DNA from: an uncultured Pelagibacteraceae bacterium | GTDB taxonomy: Bacteria > Pseudomonadota > Alphaproteobacteria > Pelagibacterales > Pelagibacteraceae | DNA: 64,000 nucleotides | NCBI GenBank assembly: GCA_902582765.1 | Contig: CACHTK010000002.1 | Coordinates: 1 to 64,000, forward strand | Direction: 5' to 3' | Part shown: one piece after another, positions 36,654 through 45,282 of the stretch | Layout of the letters: each line of letters opens with the position of its first letter | Position numbering within the stretch: position 1 is the first letter of the stretch | Program-made: the position numbers and the translations under genes | Notes under the pieces: generated by a model | What the model saw: only the letters and a program-made list of their open reading frames with translations | Database searches by the model: none | Told to the model about the DNA's origin: nothing

Positions 36654-37136
36654 TTATCTTTTATTATCTTTTAAATAATTTTTATATCTTGCGTAACTTT
36701 CTTTTGGCCAAGTATTTTTTAAATCATACATTTTTTCAAAACAATTTGCATCATCAGTAAGTTTTAACCATGGATCTTTATCTTTTATAAATATATGCGC
36801 TTCAGGAGGAAAGTTTTCTGAATTATCTAAAGTTTTAGTTCTAACTGTTGATCGACCAACTGCTGTAGCATAATCTGTGTAAATATAAGTACCACATTTG
36901 TTACAAAAATAAGCCCTCGAAGTAGCTCCACTACCTGTTTTAAGTTCAGTTGACGAAATATTACCCTCTATAATTAAAGTATTGTCTAGAACGCTCGTAT
37001 TAACAACATAAGAAGACCCAGTTATAATTTTACAATCTTTGCAATGGCAAGCTTGGGTGAATAAAGGTTTTTCTGTAATTGTATACTTAACTTGCCCGCA
37101 TATACATCCACCGGTTAAGTTTTTATTTTTTTCCAT
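36654..37136 (-). CDS. GFA-family zinc protein
   Basis: A second member of the GFA family, 160 residues from the preferred start. Zinc cysteines are in GGCICGQVKYTI, QACHCKDCKIITG and YFCNKCGTYIY. The frame opens at 37175, but the ATG at 37136 stands directly before the conserved KNLTGGCICG and leaves the upstream repeat-rich region free as intergenic DNA. It shares only the domain with its neighbour, so the pair probably arose by an old duplication or separate acquisition. Confidence 0.85.
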   Translation of the reverse strand: MEKNKNLTGGCICGQVKYTITEKPLFTQACHCKDCKIITGSSYVVNTSVLDNTLIIEGNISSTELKTGSGATSRAYFCNKCGTYIYTDYATAVGRSTVRTKTLDNSENFPPEAHIFIKDKDPWLKLTDDANCFEKMYDLKNTWPKESYARYKNYLKDNKR

Positions 37137-37154
37137 TTTAATATTTAATCTATT

Positions 37155-37174
37155 TGTGGTTAAAGTTATCCACA
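37155..37174. repeat. Inverted pair of DnaA-box-like sequences
   Basis: TGTGGTTAA at 37155-37163 faces TTATCCACA at 37166-37174, two bases apart. The second is a perfect match to the E. coli-type DnaA box; the first is its inverse with one mismatch. It lies in the 165-base divergent gap between a GFA gene and umuD. A single divergent pair does not make an origin; DnaA may act here as a transcription factor, or the match may be chance. Confidence 0.5.
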
Positions 37175-37190
37175 TGTATACAACATGTGG
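37170..37190. repeat. Inverted repeat CCACATGT-N5-ACATGTGG
   Basis: Perfect 8-bp arms at 37170-37177 and 37183-37190 flank ATACA. It overlaps the DnaA-like box. Could be the operator of a dimeric regulator of the adjoining divergent genes, or a cruciform-prone site. Confidence 0.55.
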
Positions 37191-37225
37191 TTTTGATGTT
37201 CACGTTTTGATTCACTTTTGATTCA
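37191..37225. repeat. Iteron-like direct repeats before umuD
   Basis: TTTTGATTCA occurs at 37205-37214 and 37216-37225 with an 11-base period, and a diverged copy (TTTTGATGTTCAC) begins at 37191. Three near-copies in 35 bases look like binding sites stacked on one face of the helix. Confidence 0.55.
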
Positions 37226-37250
37226 GTTACAGACTCAAAATACAACCTGA

Positions 37251-37279
37251 TTGACACTATTGAATAACTTAGATATTAA
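37251..37279 (+). promoter_or_regulatory. sigma70-like promoter of umuDC
   Basis: A perfect -35 TTGACA at 37251-37256 and a -10 TATTAA at 37274-37279 are 17 bases apart. Transcription would start near 37286, inside the SOS box that follows. Confidence 0.7.
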
Positions 37280-37282
37280 TTA

Positions 37283-37297
37283 GAACAAAATAAGAAC
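37283..37297 (+). promoter_or_regulatory. SOS (LexA) box of umuDC
   Basis: GAAC-AAAATAA-GAAC is a perfect alphaproteobacterial GAAC-N7-GAAC SOS box. It covers the predicted start site and ends four bases before the umuD ATG, so bound LexA would block RNA polymerase. Confidence 0.85.
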
Positions 37298-37301
37298 ATT
37301 T

Positions 37302-37697
37302 ATGAAGCTAACTATACCTTACTATTTACATAAAGCTGGCGCGGGTTTTCCATCCCCTGCTACGGACTATATTGAGGAAGACATCGATTTAAATGTTCAT
37401 TTAATCAAAAATGTTCCAGCAACCTTCATCATAAGAGTTCAAGGAAAATCAATGGTGGATGTTGGAATTAATGATGGCGATCTATTAGTTGTTGATAAAA
37501 GTTTAACACCAAAAAACTTCTCAACAGTTATTGCAAATGTTCATGACGAACTAGTTGTTAAAAGTTTAGTTCAAGAAAGAGATAAAAAATTTTTAACATC
37601 AGGCTCTAAAGAATTTACAGATCGAATTTTAATTAACGAAGATGAAGATATATTTATTTGGGGAGTTGTAACTTATGTCATCCATTCAGTATACTAA
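37302..37697 (+). CDS. umuD: SOS mutagenesis protein UmuD
   Basis: Becomes the active UmuD' after RecA-stimulated self-cleavage, and then joins UmuC as polymerase V for translesion synthesis. The 131-residue protein has the cleavage region [16 protein letters not shown] with a likely Ala14-Gly15 bond, the nucleophile Ser50 in GKSMVDVG, and Lys87 in LVVKSLV. This is the LexA/UmuD serine-lysine peptidase fold with the short UmuD N-terminal arm. It has an SOS-controlled promoter. It overlaps umuC by 23 bases, a normal umuDC arrangement. Confidence 0.93.
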   Translation: MKLTIPYYLHKAGAGFPSPATDYIEEDIDLNVHLIKNVPATFIIRVQGKSMVDVGINDGDLLVVDKSLTPKNFSTVIANVHDELVVKSLVQERDKKFLTSGSKEFTDRILINEDEDIFIWGVVTYVIHSVY

Positions 37698-38952
37698 AAA
37701 AATAGCACTTATTGATTGTAATTCTTTTTATGTTTCTTGTGAAAGATTATTCAATCCTAAAATAAGAAAAAAACCTGTTGTAGTTTTATCTAATAATGAT
37801 GGTTGCATAATTTCAAGATCAACTGAAGCTAAAGCTTTAGGTATTAAAATGGGAGAACCTTACTTTAAAGCAAAAGATATTATCATTAAAAATAAAGTTG
37901 AAGTCTTTTCATCTAATTATTCTTTATATGGAGATTTATCTAGAAGAGTGATGAGAACACTAAAAAGATTTAATTCTGCTATTGAAGTTTATTCTATTGA
38001 TGAAGCATTTTTAGATTTATCAAACTTTCCAGACAATGAAGTTGAAAAAGTTGGAAAAGAGATCAGAGAGACAGTTTTAAAATGGACAGGTATTCCAACT
38101 AGTATTGGGATTGCTAAAACAAAAACTTTAAGCAAGGTTGCAAATCATATTGCTAAGAAAAAAAAATCAGGTGTAACAAGTTTAATAGGAATTGAAAATA
38201 TTGATCCTATACTAGAAAAAGTAGAAATTAATGATGTATGGGGTGTTGGAAGACAATTAACAAAGTTTTATCATAAAAATGGGATTTATAACGCCAAGCA
38301 ACTTAAAAATAAATCTAATACATGGATAAAGAAAAACTCTAATGTTTTAGGGTCAAGAACTGCAATGGAGTTAAGAGGAGTTCCTTGTATTGATATTGAG
38401 ACAACTCAATCAAAAAGAAAAAGCTGCGTTGTATCTCGTTCTTTTGGTCAAAGAATTGAAAAATACCAAGAATTAAAAGAAGCAGTTGCAAATTATTGTT
38501 TGAATGCATCTGAAAAAATAAGATCTGAGTCTTTAATTGCAAAGTCAATTACTGTTTTTGTTAGAACTAGTCCTTTTCAGAGTAGATTTGGATATTATTC
38601 AAACTCAAAAACGATAGATTTTGCAATTTCTACAAACAACAGCATTGAAATAGTAAAAACTGCCCTAGTTGCTTTAGACTCTGTCTTTAAAAACGGTTAT
38701 CGTTATCAAAAAGCGGGTGTAATGCTTACTGGTTTATCTAATGAAGATGGTAGCAAGAACCTATTTTCTTCTGAAAAAGATGAGAAAATAAAGGGTTTAA
38801 TGAAGTCTATTGATAATACGAACTATCGATATGGAAGATCTACTCTAAGTCTTGCTAGTGCTGGTGTTCAAAAAAGATGGAACATGAGAAGAGAGCATTC
38901 ATCTAAAATAGATACTGCAGATTTTTATTTACTACCAACGATCAGAACTTAG
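37675..38952 (+). CDS. umuC: DNA polymerase V catalytic subunit UmuC
   Basis: Y-family translesion polymerase. The 425-residue protein shows the metal-binding [13 protein letters not shown] (Asp14), [26 protein letters not shown] with the catalytic Asp-Glu, [17 protein letters not shown], and the UmuC C-terminal domain ([12 protein letters not shown] is typical of the beta-clamp-binding end). It overlaps umuD by 23 bases. Its 3' end faces the polysaccharide cluster with 30 bases between stops. Confidence 0.94.
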   Translation: MSSIQYTKKIALIDCNSFYVSCERLFNPKIRKKPVVVLSNNDGCIISRSTEAKALGIKMGEPYFKAKDIIIKNKVEVFSSNYSLYGDLSRRVMRTLKRFNSAIEVYSIDEAFLDLSNFPDNEVEKVGKEIRETVLKWTGIPTSIGIAKTKTLSKVANHIAKKKKSGVTSLIGIENIDPILEKVEINDVWGVGRQLTKFYHKNGIYNAKQLKNKSNTWIKKNSNVLGSRTAMELRGVPCIDIETTQSKRKSCVVSRSFGQRIEKYQELKEAVANYCLNASEKIRSESLIAKSITVFVRTSPFQSRFGYYSNSKTIDFAISTNNSIEIVKTALVALDSVFKNGYRYQKAGVMLTGLSNEDGSKNLFSSEKDEKIKGLMKSIDNTNYRYGRSTLSLASAGVQKRWNMRREHSSKIDTADFYLLPTIRT

Positions 38953-38982
38953 TTTAAAAACATTAAAATAATCTTAATATTT

Positions 38983-40167
38983 TCAATTGTTTGCTACAGC
39001 ATTGTAAATGCAACCTATTCCTATTCCAATTTCTAAACCGTTTTTCAAACTTGAGCTATCTACTAATACTTTCTTTAGCCACTTTGAAATTTCGTGATCA
39101 GGATATCTTACTTGAAAAATATGAAACCATCCGGATGCATACCCTTGCCTATTTATTTTTCTGAATACCTGATTACCATTGGATGGTTGAGAATTGTATT
39201 TTTTTTTTGCCCAAGGTTCTATTGACATTGGGTCCAGATAGCCTTCATGAAATATCTGAACAGCTTTTAATAATTTAGTTTCCATATTTTTAGGCAGATC
39301 TAAATTTGCTGCATAAGCCATTTCAATAACTAAAAATAACTCAGCTAAAGATTGATTGTGATAGTGAAGAGCTCTATTTCCACGAGTTGTTCTATCTTTA
39401 AAACTTCCATCTTTTAAAAGTTCTTTATTCATTCCTTTTAATACTTTTTTTATGTTATTTTTGTATTTTTTATGTTGCGAATGTTTAATAAATACATTTG
39501 GAAATGACCAACCACCTTGGTGACCATAAAAATCATTAATTGATTGATTGGGTATTCTTTTATAAAAACTTTTAAACCATTTATTTATAATTTTATGTCG
39601 ATAATCCTCAATTTTAAATCTCTTAAAATAAAAATCATAAATATAATTTAAATTCAGTATTGTTAATAATGTGCTAGCATCATCAAATTTAATTGCTGGA
39701 TCTTGTCCATCTTTATCTTTCCATACACTTTTGCAATCTTTTGATTTGAGATTTTTTTGTTTATCACTAGAATAACATGGTTTAGTTTTAGTAAGTGCAT
39801 CATTCGAAGCCCATATAAATAATTTATCAAAAAGTCTTTCTTTTAATATTTGATCATCTGTGGCTGACATAAAAATAGTTGCTTTACTAAATTGTTGGAA
39901 AACATCCTCAAAATGTCCACCTTCAACCTCATCAATGTTATCCATTCGAGAATTAAACCCTTTAATTCTTTGAGGTAGATCTTTATCAATTATATCAAAA
40001 CGTGTCTTATATTTATTAAATTCACAATATTTAATTTTATGTTCTTTACTCAAAGAATTATAGGTTTGTAAAATACCGTTTGGAACAAAAACATTCTCAC
40101 TTAACTGATAGGCGTAAGAAGAAGAATAAAAAAAATAAACAATTAAGAAAACTAAAATTTTTCTCAT
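38983..40167 (-). CDS. AlgL-like alginate / mannuronate lyase family protein, exported
   Basis: A 394-residue exported protein (signal sequence KILVFLIVYFFYSSSYA) resembling the AlgL/PL5 alpha-helical lyases. The segment TTRGNRALHYHNQSLAELFLVIEMA (residues about 260-284) matches the AlgL catalytic region RALxYHN, with Tyr269 the candidate catalytic residue. The usual NNHSYW motif is not obvious; DFYGHQGGWSFPN near residue 212 may take its place with His216. Such lyases cleave mannuronate-rich chains by beta elimination in the periplasm. The replaced motif means the substrate may differ. It is the last gene of the cluster. Confidence 0.72.
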   Translation of the reverse strand: MRKILVFLIVYFFYSSSYAYQLSENVFVPNGILQTYNSLSKEHKIKYCEFNKYKTRFDIIDKDLPQRIKGFNSRMDNIDEVEGGHFEDVFQQFSKATIFMSATDDQILKERLFDKLFIWASNDALTKTKPCYSSDKQKNLKSKDCKSVWKDKDGQDPAIKFDDASTLLTILNLNYIYDFYFKRFKIEDYRHKIINKWFKSFYKRIPNQSINDFYGHQGGWSFPNVFIKHSQHKKYKNNIKKVLKGMNKELLKDGSFKDRTTRGNRALHYHNQSLAELFLVIEMAYAANLDLPKNMETKLLKAVQIFHEGYLDPMSIEPWAKKKYNSQPSNGNQVFRKINRQGYASGWFHIFQVRYPDHEISKWLKKVLVDSSSLKNGLEIGIGIGCIYNAVANN

Positions 40168-40176
40168 AACTTAAAT

Positions 40177-40938
40177 TTATATTTTACTAAATGTAGATTT
40201 TTTTTTGTTCTTTAATGATAAATTATTGTAATTATAAGTTGTAGTACCTGTATCTCCAATTCGGTAAATTCCTATTTTAATATAAGGTTTATTAGGACCA
40301 TAAGGTCCATCTGTTTTTTTTGAAGATATGGGTACATCATAATGCTGTAAAATAAATTCATCATCTAAGTAATATTTAACAGATAAATATTTTGATTTTT
40401 TTTGATAATCAATTTCTGCCCTAAATTTATAAATTTTACCTACTTCTAAAGTTATAAAATTGTGCATTTTACAATTATCTTCAGAACATTCTCCTTTTGG
40501 AAACTTGTGAATTATACTCCACTTACCATTTAATCCAATCCATGAAGGTGGTGCACCACTATTTCTACCATCATGAATTTGAAAAATAGTAGTCCTTTTT
40601 GATGGAGCACCTTCTATTAATAAATCTGTTTCAAATATTGAGTGACCAATTGGTAGTTTATGAGTAACTTCTTGTCTTCCTGAGTAAGGATATCCTCCTG
40701 AAGACTTTTTATCATTTTTACATTTACCAATATCACCCTTGTCTAACTTAAATGTTATATCTTTAACTTTAAACTCATTTTTGTTGTAACTTTTTTTTGA
40801 CTTTCCATTCACAACAAGCGCTTCTTTATCAACTATACCACAAGAAACTTTCCATTTATTTTTATTTTTCCATTCTCCAGCATTTGCAGGAACATTAATA
40901 GTAATTACAATAATCAAAAATACCAGAAAACTTTTCAT
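40177..40938 (-). CDS. Exported jelly-roll polysaccharide-lyase-like protein
   Basis: A 253-residue exported protein (start at ATG 40938 gives the signal peptide KSFLVFLIIVITINVPANA; an ATG at 40959 in the same frame overlaps the previous gene). The body resembles the PF14099 heparin-lyase-I-like jelly roll: SGRQEVTHKL, TTIFQIHDG, PPSWIGLNGKWSI, YKFRAEIDYQ, VKYYLDDEFILQHY and PYIKIGIYRIGD. Two further cluster genes share this core. It would act on a polysaccharide in the periplasm or outside the cell. Not shown to be catalytic; the fold also occurs in binding proteins. Confidence 0.7.
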   Translation of the reverse strand: MKSFLVFLIIVITINVPANAGEWKNKNKWKVSCGIVDKEALVVNGKSKKSYNKNEFKVKDITFKLDKGDIGKCKNDKKSSGGYPYSGRQEVTHKLPIGHSIFETDLLIEGAPSKRTTIFQIHDGRNSGAPPSWIGLNGKWSIIHKFPKGECSEDNCKMHNFITLEVGKIYKFRAEIDYQKKSKYLSVKYYLDDEFILQHYDVPISSKKTDGPYGPNKPYIKIGIYRIGDTGTTTYNYNNLSLKNKKKSTFSKI

Positions 40939-40945
40939 ATATTTT

Positions 40946-42127
40946 TTAAAAATTACCAACTACACTTTCATAGTGCACATAGCATGCATTATTCTCTTGG
41001 TCAGAAAAATTAGTGAATTTTTCCATACACTTAGTTAAACCCTCTTTAGCTGCTCCAGCTTTACTATATCCTATATACTTTAAAAGATATTCATCGTTAT
41101 TTTTATTTTTAATTATTGCTAAAAAATTACCTTTCATTTCCTCAAATTTTATTTCTTTAGGAACAACTTTAGAAGTAATTCTCTTAATTTTTTTTGCGCC
41201 CTCAGGCATATATTCTGAATCACGGATTTTATATTTATATTTCGATCTTGCTATTTTATCTTTAGATTTGTAATCACATTTTTCTTTATCCATAATTTTT
41301 TCACAATTTTTACTTATTACATACTCTTTAATAGATAGAGTTGATGGTTCAATTGAATTTGGATCATAAGCTGTGCTCCAATATCTATATAAACCAATTT
41401 TAAAAGCTATACCCCCAGTTTTGTCTAAAATCATGTTCGGTCCATAAAATTCGATTACTTTTTCATCGTTTAACCACATTATAAATTCTCCATCATCTTT
41501 TTTAGATGGTTTTATTTTAAACAGTGCAGTGCTGTATTCTTTTTTAAATGCAGTTAAACTCCCTAAATCGAATTTATACAACTTTTGTTTAACTCTGTTT
41601 GCTACAGGGTCAATATCTGTCCAATAAACTTCTTCTATTTGTTTATAATAAAATTGCATTCTATTGGGAAGATCGTCCTCATCGGTGGTATACATAATTT
41701 GCATTGAAGGGTAAATTATCTCTCCTCCTTTTTTAGTTCCAACTACTTGCCAAATATTGGCACTATGATTTTGTCCTGCATTTAATTTAAAAGTATATTT
41801 TAAGTAAACTTCCTTACCAAGTTTATGATAATTTTTCCTTTTAGTAACAAATTCCCATCTTTGAGCTTGATCATCTGAGAGATCCCAGTCTTCAGGATGC
41901 CCCTTCATACTATAATCAAGGGTAATCTCTACAGCTTCCTCATCTTCATTGTAATTAAGTATTTGTTCATGTTTTGTCAAAGAGTCATATGCAAGACTCA
42001 TTTTTTTCTTTGCTTCTTCACCAAGAATTTCTTTTTTAAATTTTTTCAAAGCATCAACTTTTTCTGCAAAGACGTTTGTGTTTATGAAAAATATTAAAGA
42101 AAATATAATTATTAAGTTTTTTTTCAT
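40946..42127 (-). CDS. Exported protein with a PF14099-like jelly-roll core, 393 residues
   Basis: Signal sequence KKNLIIIFSLIFFINTNVFA. The centre has the same pattern as the next-but-one gene: QRWEFVTKR, YLKYTFKLN, FQV-like IWQVVGT, PSMQIMYTTD, then TALFKIKPSKKDDGEFIMWLNDEKVIEFYGPNM and IAFKIGLYRYW. These match the lyase-like GPN...YFK-G-YR ending. A C-terminal extension holds paired cysteines (CEKIMDKEKC, KCMEK) that suggest disulfide-stabilised structure outside the cytoplasm. Family assignment rests on the pattern only. Translated close behind the GH gene with a nine-base gap. Confidence 0.68.
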   Translation of the reverse strand: MKKNLIIIFSLIFFINTNVFAEKVDALKKFKKEILGEEAKKKMSLAYDSLTKHEQILNYNEDEEAVEITLDYSMKGHPEDWDLSDDQAQRWEFVTKRKNYHKLGKEVYLKYTFKLNAGQNHSANIWQVVGTKKGGEIIYPSMQIMYTTDEDDLPNRMQFYYKQIEEVYWTDIDPVANRVKQKLYKFDLGSLTAFKKEYSTALFKIKPSKKDDGEFIMWLNDEKVIEFYGPNMILDKTGGIAFKIGLYRYWSTAYDPNSIEPSTLSIKEYVISKNCEKIMDKEKCDYKSKDKIARSKYKYKIRDSEYMPEGAKKIKRITSKVVPKEIKFEEMKGNFLAIIKNKNNDEYLLKYIGYSKAGAAKEGLTKCMEKFTNFSDQENNACYVHYESVVGNF

Positions 42128-42136
42128 TTGTATATT

Positions 42137-43147
42137 TTAGTTTAATTTTAATTTTTTTGTTGAACCATCTTTATAAGTAAATTCTACTTCTTCATTTGAA
42201 AGAGATTTTATTGATGTAAAGCCATCGTACTCAAAAATAAATTCGTTTAGTTTTTTTCTACTTTTCTTGCTCATTTTTTTACCTGGAGCATTTACACCGA
42301 CATCAATAATTAATTCAGCTCCATTTAGAAAAGCATTTACATAAGCTTTTATTGGAGGACCACAGGTCATAGCCTCTGTCAACCAAATTGGCTTATCAAT
42401 ATCAACACTTTTTAACAAATCTGCAAATTCATCTACCCAAAGCTGTTTATCACACTGACCATCTGGACCGCTTATATGGTGAATGTTTGCAATATCAAAG
42501 TGATCCTTAATTTTTGGCAAAGCTGATTTCCAATATTTTTTATTTTCTGGAAACATCCCTGCAGCACCAGCCATAACAATAACTGCATCTGGTTGCTGTT
42601 CTTTAATTACTTTTGAAGAAAAATTAAAAATTTCAACAAAATCTTCCTCACTTCCTTTAAAAAACATATCAAACTCAGGTTCATTCATAACGTCCCAATA
42701 TATAATTGGTTTTGTTAATCCAGGCATATCATTTAAACCATCTCCATCATATCGATCCACCAATTTTATAAGAAAAGTTTTATAATTTTCCATTGAACAT
42801 GGTTTGCTCAAATATTTTGTAAAATGTTTTCCAAATGGACTTCTGGACTTTTTTCTTTTACAAGATTTTTGATCCCAATTTGTATGAGGCCATATGGTTG
42901 CTAAAATTGTTTGGTTGTGATCTTGAGCGTATACAACGTATTTATCTACATCTTCCCAAAAAAATTTGCCTTTTTCACTTTCTATATGATTCCAAACAAA
43001 GGGTCCTGGATGAGGTCTAACCCATTGTCCGTCTTTGCCACGCATTTTTTTATCTCTCATTTCAGTTAATTCACCAAATCTAGATTGAGAATTTGCAAAA
43101 TTAGTCAAAAATAAGAGTGATAATAAAATCGTTAATAATTTTTTCAT
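42137..43147 (-). CDS. Exported clan-A glycoside hydrolase (GH5/GH39-like)
   Basis: A 336-residue exported (beta/alpha)8 hydrolase with a signal peptide (LLTILLSLLFLTNFANS). The acid/base catalyst is probably Glu156 in WDVMNEPEF and the nucleophile Glu258 in IWLTEAMTC, placed as in clan GH-A retaining enzymes. Early segments such as GPFVWNHIESEKGKFFWEDVDKYV and TILATIWPHTNWDQ resemble GH39/GH5/GH10-type proteins. It should hydrolyse internal or terminal glycosidic bonds of an extracellular glycan. Its place between three jelly-roll lyase-like genes points to one shared substrate, which is not identifiable here. Confidence 0.78.
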   Translation of the reverse strand: MKKLLTILLSLLFLTNFANSQSRFGELTEMRDKKMRGKDGQWVRPHPGPFVWNHIESEKGKFFWEDVDKYVVYAQDHNQTILATIWPHTNWDQKSCKRKKSRSPFGKHFTKYLSKPCSMENYKTFLIKLVDRYDGDGLNDMPGLTKPIIYWDVMNEPEFDMFFKGSEEDFVEIFNFSSKVIKEQQPDAVIVMAGAAGMFPENKKYWKSALPKIKDHFDIANIHHISGPDGQCDKQLWVDEFADLLKSVDIDKPIWLTEAMTCGPPIKAYVNAFLNGAELIIDVGVNAPGKKMSKKSRKKLNEFIFEYDGFTSIKSLSNEEVEFTYKDGSTKKLKLN

Positions 43148-43150
43148 TAA

Positions 43151-44113
43151 TTAATTTATTTTGATTTCTGGTAAAGGCTTTGTCCATTTAATTGATTTAG
43201 AAATTTTTTTTCCATATGTAGGCATCCTATGACTACTTTTTCTAAAACTTACATAAGAAACAGAATCTTTATTTTCTGATTTATATAAGCATTTATCTTG
43301 ATCTAAAATTTCCTCGCATTTATCACTAAATCCGAATTCTTTTACTGTTAAAGATTGTGTCGGAGTTTCATTTAAAAGCGCATCTTTAAGCCATCGATAG
43401 AAACCCCATTTAAAAGTATATCCGTCTCCTATAGTAAAATTAGGACCATAAACCTCAAAAACTTTCTTATTATCAATCCAACCTATTAATTCTCCATTAT
43501 CTTCTTTTGATGCTAAAATTTTAAAACTAATTGTTCTGTAATTTTTAAATTGATCTACTGATCCTAAAGGAAATTTATATGAAACCTTGTCGAAATTAGA
43601 GTTTTCTGGGTCACCTTTTAAATAGAAAACTTCTTTAGTGAAGTTCAGCTGATGAACAACTTCATTTCCTCTATATTGTAATTTCATCCAAGGTAAAAGT
43701 CTCGAAGATCCTTTGTTGGCTATAACTTGAAAGAAACTCCCTCCTACTGCAGGATGTATAGGAAACTCATTTAATTTAAAAGTATATTTGATGTATGTTG
43801 GCTTTTTAAATTTTCTTGGTTTTTTTTTATTTGCTATCTCCCATCTTTGATTTCTCTCACCAGTTCTTTCCCAATCGTTTTTATGACCTTTAAATTTCGT
43901 ATCTAAAGTAATTTTTATTGCTTTACCATCTTCATCTTGATGTATAGATAGTGTTTTTTTCTTTGATATAGATCTATTTTCCTTAGATAGTTCTTTTTTT
44001 GCTTTTCCAATCAAAATTTCTTTTTTTAAAAATTTATACGGATTTTCAGAAGCATTAGAATTTTCAGATGCAAAAATAAGAAGTATTAATATTAAAAATA
44101 ATTTTTTCTTCAC
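43151..44113 (-). CDS. Exported protein with a PF14099-like jelly-roll core, 320 residues
   Basis: Signal sequence [20 protein letters not shown]. The core repeats the pattern of the 393-residue neighbour: QRWEIANKK, TYIKYTFKLN, SFFQVIANK, LPWMKLQYRG, TISFKILASKEDNGELIGWIDNKKVFEVYGPN and YTFKWGFYRWL, followed by a Cys-rich CEEILDQDKC stretch. The two proteins are clear paralogues. Begins with an ATGA overlap with the DUF1501 stop, so they are translationally coupled. Predicted lyase-like or glycan-binding beta sandwich. Confidence 0.68.
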   Translation of the reverse strand: MKKKLFLILILLIFASENSNASENPYKFLKKEILIGKAKKELSKENRSISKKKTLSIHQDEDGKAIKITLDTKFKGHKNDWERTGERNQRWEIANKKKPRKFKKPTYIKYTFKLNEFPIHPAVGGSFFQVIANKGSSRLLPWMKLQYRGNEVVHQLNFTKEVFYLKGDPENSNFDKVSYKFPLGSVDQFKNYRTISFKILASKEDNGELIGWIDNKKVFEVYGPNFTIGDGYTFKWGFYRWLKDALLNETPTQSLTVKEFGFSDKCEEILDQDKCLYKSENKDSVSYVSFRKSSHRMPTYGKKISKSIKWTKPLPEIKIN

Positions 44114-45282
44114 ATTTTGAACAATTTGTCAGAGAGGTTGACTAATTTTTCTCCCCAAAAAACCTCTTTTTGTATTCTGTTGAAATCAATATCAAAAACA
44201 GTAGACATGGCTGATGCATAAACAGATCTTGCATCCAATGTTACATTGAGATCTCTACCATCAAAAAGCTCTTTTTTTTTTAATCCTGGCCAATCTGTGT
44301 GCACTTGGCTTTTCTTAATTAATCCACCAGCCATAAATATTGCTGTTCCATAACCGTGCTCAGTTCCATTACCGCCATTTTGTTTAATGGTTCTCCCAAA
44401 CTCAGTAACAGTTAGTATCAACGTATCTTTATATGAGTCTTTAAGTTCAGCTTTTAAATTTTTTATAATGTCATCCATTTCAACTAAACATTTCGTATGA
44501 GTACCGTTCACTCCACCTTGGGCCGTATGTGTATCGAAACCATTTACCTCAAACACTGCAACTCTTGGTCCATTTGGTTTTCTTAAATATGCAGCAGCTT
44601 GTTTTGAAAGATTGTTATTTTCTCTTTTATCCCAATTGCTAGAATACCCAGCCATCATCTGTTCATTTTTCCGTTTTTTTATGTAGTTCATCATATCCAT
44701 TAACTCTTCTTCTGAGCTATCGGCATATATAGATTGTAATAAATTTAACGTTTCGTCTCTTGGAAGTTTTCCATCTGATGGAAAATAATTATTATTTTTA
44801 GGAACTCCTCTTAATAAAAGAGGCATAGGTAAAGATAATGCCAATCCTTCTCCTTGAAGCTTAGCTAATTTCATAGCTCTTCCTACCCAGCCTGTCTTTT
44901 CTTTATATGGAGTTCTTCCGCCAGACTCCATTAGGTTTTGGCCTTCAAAGTGAGATCTTGCTGTGTACGGAATACTTGTAGCATGGACTATAGCCCCTGT
45001 ATTTTGCTGCCAACAACTATGGAAAGTTTTTAGTTTTGGATGCAAAGCAAAATCTGAATCTAGCTTAATTGTATTTTCGATTAAAATATTCCTTCTTCTT
45101 TTTTCAAAATTTTTATCTCCGATTACGGGTACTGCACAAAGTCCATCCATTCCTCCCCTAAGCATAATAACTACTAGATTTTTCTTTCTTGATGAAGAGG
45201 CTAAGATAGGCAAATTAAATCCTGATAAAAATAAAGTAGTTGCTGCTGTACCTTTTAAAAAATCTCTTCTTGATATCTTCAT
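44110..45282 (-). CDS. DUF1501 family protein with Tat signal
   Basis: A 390-residue protein of DUF1501 (PF07394), alkaline-phosphatase/sulfatase-superfamily-like. The N-terminus SRRDFLKGTAATTLFLSG is a twin-arginine signal, so it is exported folded, as is common for metal-containing enzymes. The body shows VIMLRGGMDGLCAVPV, SHFEGQNLMESG and VTEFGRTIKQNGGNGTEHGYG, a conserved metal-ligand-like stretch of the family. Substrate is unknown. It overlaps its DUF1800 partner (ATGA) and the jelly-roll gene (ATGA). DUF1800 and DUF1501 genes are paired in many bacteria. Confidence 0.88.
   Translation of the reverse strand: MKISRRDFLKGTAATTLFLSGFNLPILASSSRKKNLVVIMLRGGMDGLCAVPVIGDKNFEKRRRNILIENTIKLDSDFALHPKLKTFHSCWQQNTGAIVHATSIPYTARSHFEGQNLMESGGRTPYKEKTGWVGRAMKLAKLQGEGLALSLPMPLLLRGVPKNNNYFPSDGKLPRDETLNLLQSIYADSSEEELMDMMNYIKKRKNEQMMAGYSSNWDKRENNNLSKQAAAYLRKPNGPRVAVFEVNGFDTHTAQGGVNGTHTKCLVEMDDIIKNLKAELKDSYKDTLILTVTEFGRTIKQNGGNGTEHGYGTAIFMAGGLIKKSQVHTDWPGLKKKELFDGRDLNVTLDARSVYASAMSTVFDIDFNRIQKEVFWGEKLVNLSDKLFKM

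Noticed and set aside
37155-37225. Chromosome replication origin
   Set aside because: Only one good DnaA box and one near-match; no dnaA, hemE, parAB or AT-rich unwinding region with several boxes is seen. The element is reported as repeats only.
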